Shown piece by piece: positions 1 to 6,514 of a stretch of DNA of 7,198 bases. Location of the stretch: assembly GCA_027295645.1 (NCBI GenBank), contig JAPUKM010000200.1, forward strand, positions 1 through 7,198. Reading direction: 5' to 3'. The DNA is from Chloroflexota bacterium. Lineage in GTDB: Bacteria; Chloroflexota; Dehalococcoidia; Lucifugimonadales; JAPUKM01. Position 1 is the stretch's first letter, and the number at the start of each line of letters is the position of its first letter. Both the position numbers and the translations under genes were made by a program. The notes below the pieces were generated by a model. That model saw only the letters and a list, made by a program, of their open reading frames with translations, searched no databases and was not told the origin of the DNA.

Positions 1-369
1 CCCATCGGCATGGTGGCGTCACACCCGTCCAGCCGCTACGATAAGTCCGACTCCTCACTCCTGATCGACGCAACCCGCAAGGCCGACTTTCCGCCCCTGT
101 CTCTACCCAGGAAGGAGTACATGGAGAGGGCCAGGGAGATATGGGAGGAGCTCGGTTTGCCCAAGCTGGAGCCGCGCGAGCCCTGGCACGGCTACCTCCT
201 AGGGTTGTGGCCCGAGGAGATGCAGGATGAGGCGGATCTGGCGGCCAAAGGTGAGAATGACAAGGTAAGCGAAAGGCTGAGAGCTACGAGGGTTGATGTG
301 GGCGATGGAGAGACGCTGAAATCGCTTAGAGAGCAGTGGGGACGCACCCACACGGGCAGAGCGGAGTAG
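1..369 (+). CDS. UbiD-family decarboxylase, C-terminal part (5' end outside window)
   Basis: The frame is open from base 1, so the ATG at 10 is an internal methionine and the gene enters from the left; 122 C-terminal residues are visible. The stretch LLIDATRK (visible residues 20-27), then PPLSLPRKEYMERA and an IWEELGLP helix followed by PREPWHGY, matches the C-terminal end of UbiD-type (de)carboxylases. This family uses prenylated FMN, made by UbiX, to decarboxylate or carboxylate aromatic, heteroaromatic or unsaturated acids in the cytoplasm. The catalytic Glu/Arg and cofactor site lie upstream of the window and cannot be checked. A charged tail of about 38 residues follows the conserved end. 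The stop at 367-369 is 18 nt before the hydroxylase small subunit, which suggests co-transcription. Family is fairly sure; the substrate is unknown and no UbiX partner is in the window. Confidence 0.85.
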   Translation, partial: PIGMVASHPSSRYDKSDSSLLIDATRKADFPPLSLPRKEYMERAREIWEELGLPKLEPREPWHGYLLGLWPEEMQDEADLAAKGENDKVSERLRATRVDVGDGETLKSLREQWGRTHTGRAE

Positions 370-387
370 CGCTCCGGCAGGAGGAAC

Positions 388-867
388 ATGAAACGTCGCA
401 TTGAACTTACGGTCAATGGGCAGGACTATGAGATTGAGGTCGAGCCCAGTAAGCTACTGCTCCACGCTCTACGCGAGGAGATCGGGCTGACCGGGACGAA
501 GGAGGGCTGCAGCATCGGGGTATGCGGTGCATGCAGTGTCATGGTGGACGGACGGTTGACGAGCTCCTGCCTCACCCTGGCCATTGCCAATGATGGCAAA
601 TCCATCACCACCATAGAGGGGATGGTAGCGGATGGCGAGCTCGATCCGCTTCAGCAGGCCTTCATCGACTATGGCGGGTCGCAATGCGGTTTCTGCACAC
701 CGGGCCAGATAGTTGCGGCAAAGGCCCTCTTAGAGGCCAACCCACATCCCTCTGAGGATGAGGTCAGGGAATGGATGTCCGGGAACCTCTGCCGCTGTAC
801 CGGCTACTACAAAATCCTTGAGTCTGTTATGGCCGTGGTAAAGCAACATGAAGGGGTCAAAGGGTAG
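388..867 (+). CDS. Molybdenum hydroxylase small subunit, two [2Fe-2S] clusters
   Basis: This 159-residue protein is the iron-sulfur electron-transfer subunit of a xanthine dehydrogenase-family molybdenum hydroxylase (CoxS/HcrC-like), carrying electrons between the molybdenum centre and FAD. All eight cluster ligands are present with canonical spacing. The N-terminal plant-ferredoxin cluster uses C41, C46, C49 and C61 (C-x4-C-x2-C-x11-C). The C-terminal helical cluster uses C100, C103, C135 and C137 (C-x2-C-x31-C-x-C), within CGFCTPG and LCRCTGY. Length is normal for the family (about 150-170) and there is no Tat or Sec signal, so it is cytoplasmic. The start at 388 follows AGGAGG at 379-384, only 3 nt away, which is tight but otherwise ideal. 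It lies 18 nt after the decarboxylase and 48 nt before the large subunit, in small-large-FAD order. Subunit assignment is very sure; the enzyme's substrate is not determined. Confidence 0.96.
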   Translation: MKRRIELTVNGQDYEIEVEPSKLLLHALREEIGLTGTKEGCSIGVCGACSVMVDGRLTSSCLTLAIANDGKSITTIEGMVADGELDPLQQAFIDYGGSQCGFCTPGQIVAAKALLEANPHPSEDEVREWMSGNLCRCTGYYKILESVMAVVKQHEGVKG

Positions 868-915
868 CCTCGCTCCCCCGTACTACAATCTGGATACCCC
901 TTCTCAGGAGGAACA

Positions 916-3195
916 ATGGCAACGGCTCAAACGTACTCCGTGATTGGTCAGAGGGTCAACCGGACCGAGGGATATGGCAAGGTCAGCGGAGAGACCAAGT
1001 ACATCGCCGACATACTCCTTGTCGGGATGCTGCACGGCAAGATCCTCCGGAGTCCCTACCCTCACGCTCGTATCCTCAGCATCGACACCAGCAAGGCGGA
1101 ACGGCTGCCAGGCGTGCGCGCCGTGGTCACCGCTGACGATACCATCAAGCAGGGCTGGGGCGCCTTTCTCCAGGACCAGTATCCCCTCACCGTTGGTGTA
1201 GCCCGATACGTAGGAGATGAGGTGGCGGCCGTGGCCGCTGTGGATGAGGCCACGGCCCAGGAGGCCCTGGAGCTGATCGACGTGGAGTGGGAGGAGCTGC
1301 CTGCGGTCTTCGACCCGGAGGAGGCGATGCAGGAGGGGGCTCCGCTCATCCATGCTGGCAAGGAGCGGAACATCGCCATCAAGATCGATGTGGAGCGTGG
1401 TGATGTCGACCGCGCCTTCGCTGAATCGGACCTGGTCGTTGAGGACACCTTTCAGAGCATGCACCAGTGGCACTGTGCCATTGAGACCATTGGGAGCGTT
1501 GCCGAGTACTCCCACGGCAAGTACACCATCCACATGAACACATCCACGATCTACATGGCACGTGGTCGGATCGCAACGGCCCTCGGCGTGTCGGAAGCGG
1601 ACGTACGCATCGTTCAAAGCGGAGTCGGTGGGGCGTTCGGCGGCAAGTCGTGTGACGACAACAACGCTATCGTTGCCGCCCTTCTGGCGAAGAAGGCTCA
1701 GAGGCCTGTGAGGATTATCAACACCCGTGACGAAGAGTTCCTGGCGGGGAGCCGACCGCGGGTGCCGATGAAGATCTGGATCAAGATGGGGTTCATGACG
1801 GATGGGCGTATTCGGGCCAAACAGATACGGGTCGTGGCCGACAACGGAGCCTACTCCGGCAAGGCTCCGGCCGTCACTGGTGTCGCCGCCCTGCGTCACG
1901 ATACCGCCTACAGGTTCACTGACGTGAAGACTGAGGCCTATCTGGTCTACACAAACAAGATACCCACCGGAGCCTTTCGCGGCTTCGGCAACCCCTCAGC
2001 GGAGTGGGCCCTGGAGCAGCTCATGGATATCGCCGCCGATAAGCTGGGCATCGATCCCATCGACCTGGCGCGCATCAATGCGGTGGAGGCGGGCTACGTC
2101 TCGCCACATGGAAATCGAGTGGGGAGTTGCGAGCTCATACAGTGCATCGACAAGGTGGAGGAGTTGATTGGTTGGAAAGAGAAGCGGGCGAACAGGGTGC
2201 CGTACCGCGGCCTGGGCATGGGCTGCACCGTCCATGTGAGCGGCAAACGCCACTTCATGGACTACGATGGGGCCACCGCGACCGTCAAGGTGAACGAAGA
2301 TGGCAAGGTGTACATCCTCAGTGGGGAGGGAGAGGGCGGGCAGGGAATATACACAGTCCTCTGCATGATAGCCGCGGAGGAGCTTGGGGTGCCGCTGGAA
2401 GAGGTGTCGATCTCGCAGGCGGATACGGATGTGAATACCTTCTGCCTGGGGGCCTTCGGGAGCCGGGTGACCTACGTTGCGGGAAACGCGGTGAGGGACG
2501 CCGCGGCCAAAGCCAGGCAGCAGCTGTTTGAAGAGGCGTCCCACCTGCTGGAGGCGGACGCGGAGGAGCTGGGCTCCAAAGACGGCCGGATCTTCGTCAA
2601 GGGATCAGAGTCGAGGTACATAACGGTGGCGGATGCGGCGCGGGCACGCCTCTTTCGACGCGGCGGCGCACCGATCATAGCCTTTGGCAGCTTTGACGCT
2701 GACTCTGTCATGCAGGACGATACGCGGTACGGAAACGAGTCGGGGGGCTACAACTTCGGTTGTCAGGCCGCGGAGGTGGAGGTGGACCCGGAGACCGGCC
2801 AGGTGAGGGTGCTCCACTATGCGTCGGTTGCCGACTGTGGCACTGTGATCAACCCGATCGGCGCCGAGGGGCAGGTGGACGGCGCATTGGCGCAGGGCAT
2901 CGGCTATGCCATGACCGAAGGGATGACGTTTGAGGACGGCCGTCCATCCGAGCCCAACTTTTCCGGATATAGAATCCCCTCCATGCGGGACATGCCGCGC
3001 AAGCTAAGCAGCGCCTTCGCCGATTCCTACGAGCCCACGGGGCCATTCGGGGCCAAGGGGTTGGGAGAGCTGGGAACGGACCCGACAGCCGCGGCCATCT
3101 CCAATGCGATCTTTGATGCCGTCGGAGTGCGTATCAAAACGCTGCCGATCACACCGGAAAAGGTGTTGAGAGCGATACAGGAAAAAGATGCTTGA
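916..3195 (+). CDS. Molybdenum hydroxylase large (molybdopterin-binding) subunit
   Basis: This 759-residue catalytic subunit would bind molybdopterin cytosine dinucleotide and perform the hydroxylation (or, as in 4-hydroxybenzoyl-CoA reductase, reductive dehydroxylation). An a/b hammerhead domain spans about residues 15-125 (LRSPYPHARI, ELPAVFDPEEA). Two cofactor domains follow, with GGAFGGK at 238-244, GAFRGFGNP at 352-360, GGQG at 474-477 and GAFGSR at 512-517. The presumed catalytic base is E718 in GAKGLGE. The residue that is often Gln before the GGAFGGK block appears to be Ser here (NTSTIYMAR), by manual alignment. The GAFRGFG loop differs from the AYRCSFR of form I CO dehydrogenase, so this is not a true CoxL; it is closer to the xanthine dehydrogenase/HCR-like type. 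AGGAGG at 906-911 precedes the ATG by 4 nt. The gene overlaps the FAD-subunit gene by 8 nt. Bases 2773-2804 are repeated inverted in the other large-subunit gene. Confidence 0.95.
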   Translation: MATAQTYSVIGQRVNRTEGYGKVSGETKYIADILLVGMLHGKILRSPYPHARILSIDTSKAERLPGVRAVVTADDTIKQGWGAFLQDQYPLTVGVARYVGDEVAAVAAVDEATAQEALELIDVEWEELPAVFDPEEAMQEGAPLIHAGKERNIAIKIDVERGDVDRAFAESDLVVEDTFQSMHQWHCAIETIGSVAEYSHGKYTIHMNTSTIYMARGRIATALGVSEADVRIVQSGVGGAFGGKSCDDNNAIVAALLAKKAQRPVRIINTRDEEFLAGSRPRVPMKIWIKMGFMTDGRIRAKQIRVVADNGAYSGKAPAVTGVAALRHDTAYRFTDVKTEAYLVYTNKIPTGAFRGFGNPSAEWALEQLMDIAADKLGIDPIDLARINAVEAGYVSPHGNRVGSCELIQCIDKVEELIGWKEKRANRVPYRGLGMGCTVHVSGKRHFMDYDGATATVKVNEDGKVYILSGEGEGGQGIYTVLCMIAAEELGVPLEEVSISQADTDVNTFCLGAFGSRVTYVAGNAVRDAAAKARQQLFEEASHLLEADAEELGSKDGRIFVKGSESRYITVADAARARLFRRGGAPIIAFGSFDADSVMQDDTRYGNESGGYNFGCQAAEVEVDPETGQVRVLHYASVADCGTVINPIGAEGQVDGALAQGIGYAMTEGMTFEDGRPSEPNFSGYRIPSMRDMPRKLSSAFADSYEPTGPFGAKGLGELGTDPTAAAISNAIFDAVGVRIKTLPITPEKVLRAIQEKDA
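2773..2804 (+). repeat. Left copy of a 32-bp perfect inverted repeat
   Basis: These 32 bases encode EVEVDPETGQ plus the start of the next codon (from residue 620) in the plus-strand large-subunit gene. They are identical to the reverse complement of 4646-4677. Flanking codons differ (GCG before against GCC; GTG AGG after against GTC AAG). The match falls in a conserved family motif, so shared ancestry and codon bias may explain it, but every synonymous position over more than ten codons is the same. Confidence 0.8.
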
Positions 3196-4054
3196 TTTCG
3201 AATATCTAGAGCCGACTACTGTCGAGGAGGCCTGCACTCTGCTCCAGAGCTACGGGGACGAGGCGGTGCTGATGAGCGGTGGTGCAGCGGTGACCATGTG
3301 GATAAGCCAGCGCCTCCTAGCTCCAGAGGCCATTATCAGCCTGGCCAAGATCCCCAACTTCGATTACGTTCGTTTCAGTGAGAAGGACGGCCTGACGATT
3401 GGCGCGGGGGCGCGTCATCGAGATATCGAGATGTCCCCGTTGGTTCGTCAGCATTATCCGCTGCTGTACGAGACCTTCAGCAAGGTGGCCCAACCCAGGA
3501 TCCGCTACATGGCGACCATCGGAGGAAACCTGTGCACCGGTGATCCCGCCACCGACCCCGGGACAAGCCTCATGGCGCTGGACGCTGAAGTCACGCTGAC
3601 CAGCACCGAGGGGAAGCGGGTCTTGAGCTTAGAGGAGTTTTTTGTCGACTATTACCAGACGGCCCTGAAGCAGGGCGAGGTCCTAACCGAGGTTCGTGTG
3701 CCACCACCCGCCGAGTGGGCCGGCTGGTCCCGGATCAAGTTTACTCCCCGCACCGAAGAGGATTTTGCGACTGTCGGAGTCTCCGTGGCGCTCAAGGTGC
3801 GTAGCGGAGAGTGCGAGGATATCCGCCTGGCGCTGAACTCCGTCGCTCCCGTCATCGTGAGGGCGCATCGGGCCGAAGAGGTCCTGCGTGGCAAGCGGGT
3901 GACCGATGAACTGGTGAACGAGGCGGGAGAGGTCGCTGCCACAGAGGTTGAACCCACGGACGACATGCGCGGCTCCGCAGACTACAAGCGCCATTTGGTC
4001 AAGGTTCTGGTGCCGCGCGCGATGAGGCAGGCTCTGGAACGGATAGACGGCTAA
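3188..4054 (+). CDS. Molybdenum hydroxylase FAD-binding (medium) subunit
   Basis: This 288-residue flavoprotein subunit (CoxM/HcrB-like) passes electrons from the [2Fe-2S] subunit to an acceptor. The N-terminal FAD domain shows the two flavin loops: SGGAAV near residues 30-35, and TIGGNLCTGDPATD at 110-123. The CO dehydrogenase FAD-subunit C-terminal domain covers about 180-285, ending in the conserved RGSADYKRHL...RAM region. The first flavin loop departs from the usual GGT(D/S)L form. The [4Fe-4S] insertion of 4-hydroxybenzoyl-CoA reductase FAD subunits is absent; only three cysteines (C16, C116, C209) occur and none form a cluster motif. The start overlaps the large-subunit stop (ATGCTTGA, 8 nt), with AGGA at 3179-3182 inside the upstream gene, so translational coupling is likely. 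Length is normal for the family. It is the last gene of the plus-strand operon, and its stop lies in an AT-rich hairpin. Confidence 0.94.
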   Translation: MLDFEYLEPTTVEEACTLLQSYGDEAVLMSGGAAVTMWISQRLLAPEAIISLAKIPNFDYVRFSEKDGLTIGAGARHRDIEMSPLVRQHYPLLYETFSKVAQPRIRYMATIGGNLCTGDPATDPGTSLMALDAEVTLTSTEGKRVLSLEEFFVDYYQTALKQGEVLTEVRVPPPAEWAGWSRIKFTPRTEEDFATVGVSVALKVRSGECEDIRLALNSVAPVIVRAHRAEEVLRGKRVTDELVNEAGEVAATEVEPTDDMRGSADYKRHLVKVLVPRAMRQALERIDG

Positions 4055-4077
4055 TATATCGTTTTATGATATGTTAG
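4051..4077. terminator. AT-rich inverted repeat at the convergent junction, possible weak terminator
   Basis: The arms CTAATATATC (4051-4060) and GATATGTTAG (4068-4077) form a 10-bp stem with one G.U wobble and a 7-nt loop GTTTTAT. It overlaps the stop codon of the FAD-subunit gene (TAA at 4052-4054) and, on the other strand, the stop of the receiver-domain fragment (TAG, 4053-4051). Its base composition is strikingly AT-rich against GC-rich surroundings. Neither strand has a T-tract after the stem, so a classic intrinsic terminator is not supported. It could be a weak bidirectional terminator, an mRNA 3'-end stabiliser, or the scar or target of a recombination event. Confidence 0.4.
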
Positions 4078-4218
4078 CCACAATCGCCTGAGTTCGAGCC
4101 CTAGGCCAGCGCCGTCCGAGCCCTGTCCGACAATTGTCATGCCCTTCAAATCAGAGAGAACCTCTACAACCGCTTGGCGCACCTGAGGGTGGTCATCCGC
4201 CACCAGCACCCTTATCAT
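4051..4218 (-). pseudogene. Truncated response-regulator receiver domain
   Basis: Reading leftward from an ATG at 4218, a 55-codon frame begins MIRVLVADDHPQVRQAVVEV and continues with a GMTIVGQGSDG segment. This is the hallmark start of a NarL/LuxR-type response regulator: beta-1, the acidic pair D8-D9, DHP.VR, alpha-1 and beta-2. Similarity fades near residues 40-46. The frame then runs into an AT-rich hairpin and stops at 4053-4051. The phosphoacceptor Asp (usually near residue 54), the Thr/Lys switch residues and any DNA-binding domain are missing, so it cannot work as a regulator. No continuation is possible in another frame, because the next DNA on this strand is antisense to the FAD-subunit gene. 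It begins 30 nt after the minus-strand large-subunit gene and has a good Shine-Dalgarno, so it was probably once the next gene of that operon. A short functional peptide is possible but less likely. Confidence 0.65.
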
Positions 4219-4227
4219 TTCATGTAG

Positions 4228-4233
4228 ACCTCC
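4228..4233 (-). promoter_or_regulatory. Ribosome binding site of the receiver-domain fragment
   Basis: GGAGGT on the minus strand lies 9 nt upstream of the ATG at 4218. A closer ATG at 4223 opens only the two-codon frame ATG AAA TGA, so the 4218 start is the meaningful one. A strong site in front of a truncated frame supports the view that it derives from a once-translated gene. Confidence 0.55.
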
Positions 4234-4248
4234 ACCAACGATACGGCG

Positions 4249-6501
4249 TCATCCCAGGGCCGCCCCCCGACCGTTCAAGGCTGCCAGCACCTTCTCAGAA
4301 GTGATGGGCAGGTCTGTGATACGCACGCCCACCGCATCGAACACGGCGTTGGCTATGGCGGCGGCCACGGGGCAGTTGCTGGTCTCGCCGATGCCTTTGC
4401 CCTGGTAGGGGCCCGGCCCCGCCGGCTCCTCCAGAAGCACCGTGATCAACTCCGGAATGTCCTGGATGGTGGGGATCTTGTAGTCGCCCAGGTGCGCGGT
4501 GGTTACCTGGCCCGCCTCCACTCTCAACTCCTCCATGAGGGCGTAGCCGAGGCCCTGGATGATGCCGCCTTCGATCTGTCCCTGGTGACCCAAGGGGTTG
4601 AGCACTGTGCCGACATCGTGGGCGGAGACAAACCGCCGCACCTTGACCTGGCCGGTCTCCGGGTCCACCTCCACCTCGGCGATCTGGGCGCAAAAGGAGG
4701 TGATATCCCTACCGCCTTCAGGCTTGTAGGTCACCTGGGCTGACACCGGCCCCCCGGCACGCGCGGCCTCGGCGGCCACGTCGGCCAGCGAGAGGTCCGT
4801 GCCGCCAGTGGAGGCGAGGAGCCGCCCGTTGTGGAGGCGTACCTCCTCCCGGGCGGTGCCAAGCAGACCGGCCGCCACGTCGATGAGCCGCTGGCGCACC
4901 TCCCGGGTGGCCCGTAAGGTGGCCTGGCCCGCCGAATGGGTGACCCAGCTCCCCGCAACGCCCGCATCGAAAGGGCCGGAGTCGGTATCGATGGTGACGA
5001 CGTTGATGGTGTCCAGCGGAACGGTAAGCTCTTCGGCGATGATCTGGCTGAGGACGGTGTGCGTCCCGGTACCCACATCGGGGGTTGGGCTGCGCAGTGT
5101 CACGGTGCCATCGCTCTCGACGATCACCGTGGCGCTGCTCTCCGCACCTCCCGTCAGCCGATCGTACATGGCGATGCCCCTGCCGATGTTCGGGCCCGGC
5201 TTGGGGGCATCCCAGCCGATGGCCTTGACCGCGGCGTCCAGGGTCTGGCCCGAGCGCACCTGGCGCAGCGGCTGCCCGGTCGGGGTATCGTCGCCCTCCT
5301 GGAGGAGATTGCGCCGCCGGAGCTCCAGCGGCTCCATGCCCATCTGGTGGGCGATCATGTCCATATGGGACTCTACGGCAAAGACCACCTGAGGCGATCC
5401 GGGGGCCCGCATAAAGCCACCCGGGATCGTGTTGGTGTACACCATGTCCGATTCAATGTGAACGTTGGGGATACGATACGATCCGGCAAGGCCAGAGGCC
5501 CCCAGCAGGTTGACGCCGAGACCGGGCTTGAACGCGCCGTAGGCTCCGCTGTTGAATACCGCGCTTGCCTGCCGCGCTACGATACTCCCGTCCGTCTTGA
5601 CGCCGGAGCGGAGCGTGATGGTGGCTGGATGGCGTGGGTTGCCCGCGGTGAGCTCTTCCAGAAAGGTCATCACCATCTTCACGGGCCGACCAGATGTCCT
5701 GGCAAGGAAATAGGAGAGCGGCACATCCATGGGATCACCCTTGCCCCCGAAATCGCCGCCGATATGGCTCACGTTGATCCGCACCCTGTCCGGCTCCATG
5801 CCGATGGCGGCGGCGATCTGGCCGCGCAGGGGGAACGGGACCTTGCTGTTGACCCACACCTGCACACGGCCCGAGTCGTCCACCTGCACCAGGCAGGCGT
5901 GCGGCTCCAGGTACACCTGATGCACGCGGGCCAAGGTGAAGGTGTGCTCGAAGAGCAGGTCGGCCTCGGCGAAGCCACGCGCGATGTCGCCCTTGCTCCA
6001 CTCGTTATGGACGAAGCGGTTGGTGGGCTCCTGAACAGGCTCAGGCAGGCCTTTGTAGCTGTTGATGTTGTCGTGGAGGATGGGCGCTCCGGGGCTCATG
6101 GCCTCCAGGGGGTCGAAGACGGCAGGAAGCTCCTCGTACTCGACATCGATGAGCTCGAGGGCATCCTCCGCGATGTCCGGGTCCTCCGCGGCGACCGCGG
6201 CGACCTTCTGACCGATGAACCTCACCTTGTCCCAGGCGAGGACGGGCAGGTCCAGCATACGACGCCCGATATATATGCCGGAGAGGTCCGCCCCGGTGAG
6301 GACGGCGTGCACACCGGGAAGACGGCCGGCCCGGGAGGTGTCGACGCTCAGGATACGGGCGTGAGGGTGCGGGCTTCTGAGGGCTTTCCCCCACAACATG
6401 CCGGGAACATGGACGTCCGCCGGATATAGGGCTCTGCCGGTCACCTTTTGCGGCCCTTCCAGCCGGGTCACCGCTTTGCCCACCATCGTATAGTTGGTCA
6501 T
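4249..6501 (-). CDS. Second molybdenum hydroxylase large subunit, without partner subunits nearby
   Basis: This 750-residue molybdopterin-binding subunit is a divergent paralogue of the one at 916-3195. A hammerhead domain covers about residues 8-120 (LRSPHPHARILSVDTS, ELPAVFDPLEA). Cofactor motifs are GGDFGGK at 248-254, GGFMRAPG at 361-368 and GTGT at 477-480, with the presumed catalytic base E706 in GKGIGE. The GGDFGGK/MRAPG/GTG set places it in a different subgroup from the plus-strand enzyme, so the substrate probably differs. The upstream in-frame ATG at 6558 would overlap the deacetylase gene by 44 nt. The ATG at 6501 was chosen because it follows GAGGTG and gives the family-typical MTNYTMVGKAVTRLEG start. 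No [2Fe-2S] or FAD subunit is beside it; these may lie outside the window or be borrowed from the other operon. It follows the deacetylase gene after 13 nt, implying one transcript. Exact function is unknown. Confidence 0.93.
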   Translation of the reverse strand: MTNYTMVGKAVTRLEGPQKVTGRALYPADVHVPGMLWGKALRSPHPHARILSVDTSRAGRLPGVHAVLTGADLSGIYIGRRMLDLPVLAWDKVRFIGQKVAAVAAEDPDIAEDALELIDVEYEELPAVFDPLEAMSPGAPILHDNINSYKGLPEPVQEPTNRFVHNEWSKGDIARGFAEADLLFEHTFTLARVHQVYLEPHACLVQVDDSGRVQVWVNSKVPFPLRGQIAAAIGMEPDRVRINVSHIGGDFGGKGDPMDVPLSYFLARTSGRPVKMVMTFLEELTAGNPRHPATITLRSGVKTDGSIVARQASAVFNSGAYGAFKPGLGVNLLGASGLAGSYRIPNVHIESDMVYTNTIPGGFMRAPGSPQVVFAVESHMDMIAHQMGMEPLELRRRNLLQEGDDTPTGQPLRQVRSGQTLDAAVKAIGWDAPKPGPNIGRGIAMYDRLTGGAESSATVIVESDGTVTLRSPTPDVGTGTHTVLSQIIAEELTVPLDTINVVTIDTDSGPFDAGVAGSWVTHSAGQATLRATREVRQRLIDVAAGLLGTAREEVRLHNGRLLASTGGTDLSLADVAAEAARAGGPVSAQVTYKPEGGRDITSFCAQIAEVEVDPETGQVKVRRFVSAHDVGTVLNPLGHQGQIEGGIIQGLGYALMEELRVEAGQVTTAHLGDYKIPTIQDIPELITVLLEEPAGPGPYQGKGIGETSNCPVAAAIANAVFDAVGVRITDLPITSEKVLAALNGRGAALG
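4646..4677 (-). repeat. Right copy of the 32-bp perfect inverted repeat
   Basis: On the minus strand these bases encode the same EVEVDPETGQ stretch (from residue 609) of the second large-subunit gene. They match 2773-2804 exactly in inverted orientation, with about 1.84 kb between the copies. Both copies are in the same codon phase. Confidence 0.8.
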
Positions 6502-6507
6502 AGAACC

Positions 6508-6513
6508 CACCTC
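6508..6513 (-). promoter_or_regulatory. Ribosome binding site fixing the start of the second large subunit
   Basis: GAGGTG on the minus strand sits 6 nt before the ATG at 6501, within the 13-nt gap after the deacetylase stop codon (6517-6515). It favours this start over the in-frame ATG 57 nt upstream. Confidence 0.6.
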
Positions 6514-6514
6514 G

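Noticed and set aside
868..915. Possible internal promoter (TACAAT at 884-889) before the large subunit
   Set aside because: No matching -35 element stands about 17 nt upstream, and the gap is a normal within-operon spacing with a Shine-Dalgarno site.
904..1899. 331-codon open frame on the minus strand
   Set aside because: It lies opposite the plus-strand large subunit, whose cofactor motifs are clear; the antisense translation is rich in H, R, G and L with no recognisable domain.
1996..2544. 182-codon minus-strand frame
   Set aside because: Antisense shadow of the large-subunit gene, with no motif or convincing ribosome binding site.
916..3195. Form I CO dehydrogenase large subunit (CoxL)
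   Set aside because: The diagnostic AYRCSFR loop is absent; the loop here is GAFRGFG, as in other molybdenum hydroxylases.
4089..4107. tRNA T-arm-like string GAGTTCGAGCCC suggesting a tRNA end or attachment site
   Set aside because: The flanking stem pairs poorly, there is no acceptor or anticodon structure nearby, and the bases are accounted for by the receiver-domain frame on the other strand.
4936..6429. 497-codon open frame on the plus strand
   Set aside because: It is wholly antisense to the well-supported large-subunit gene, has no family-like motifs, and is the kind of long shadow frame expected in GC-rich coding DNA.
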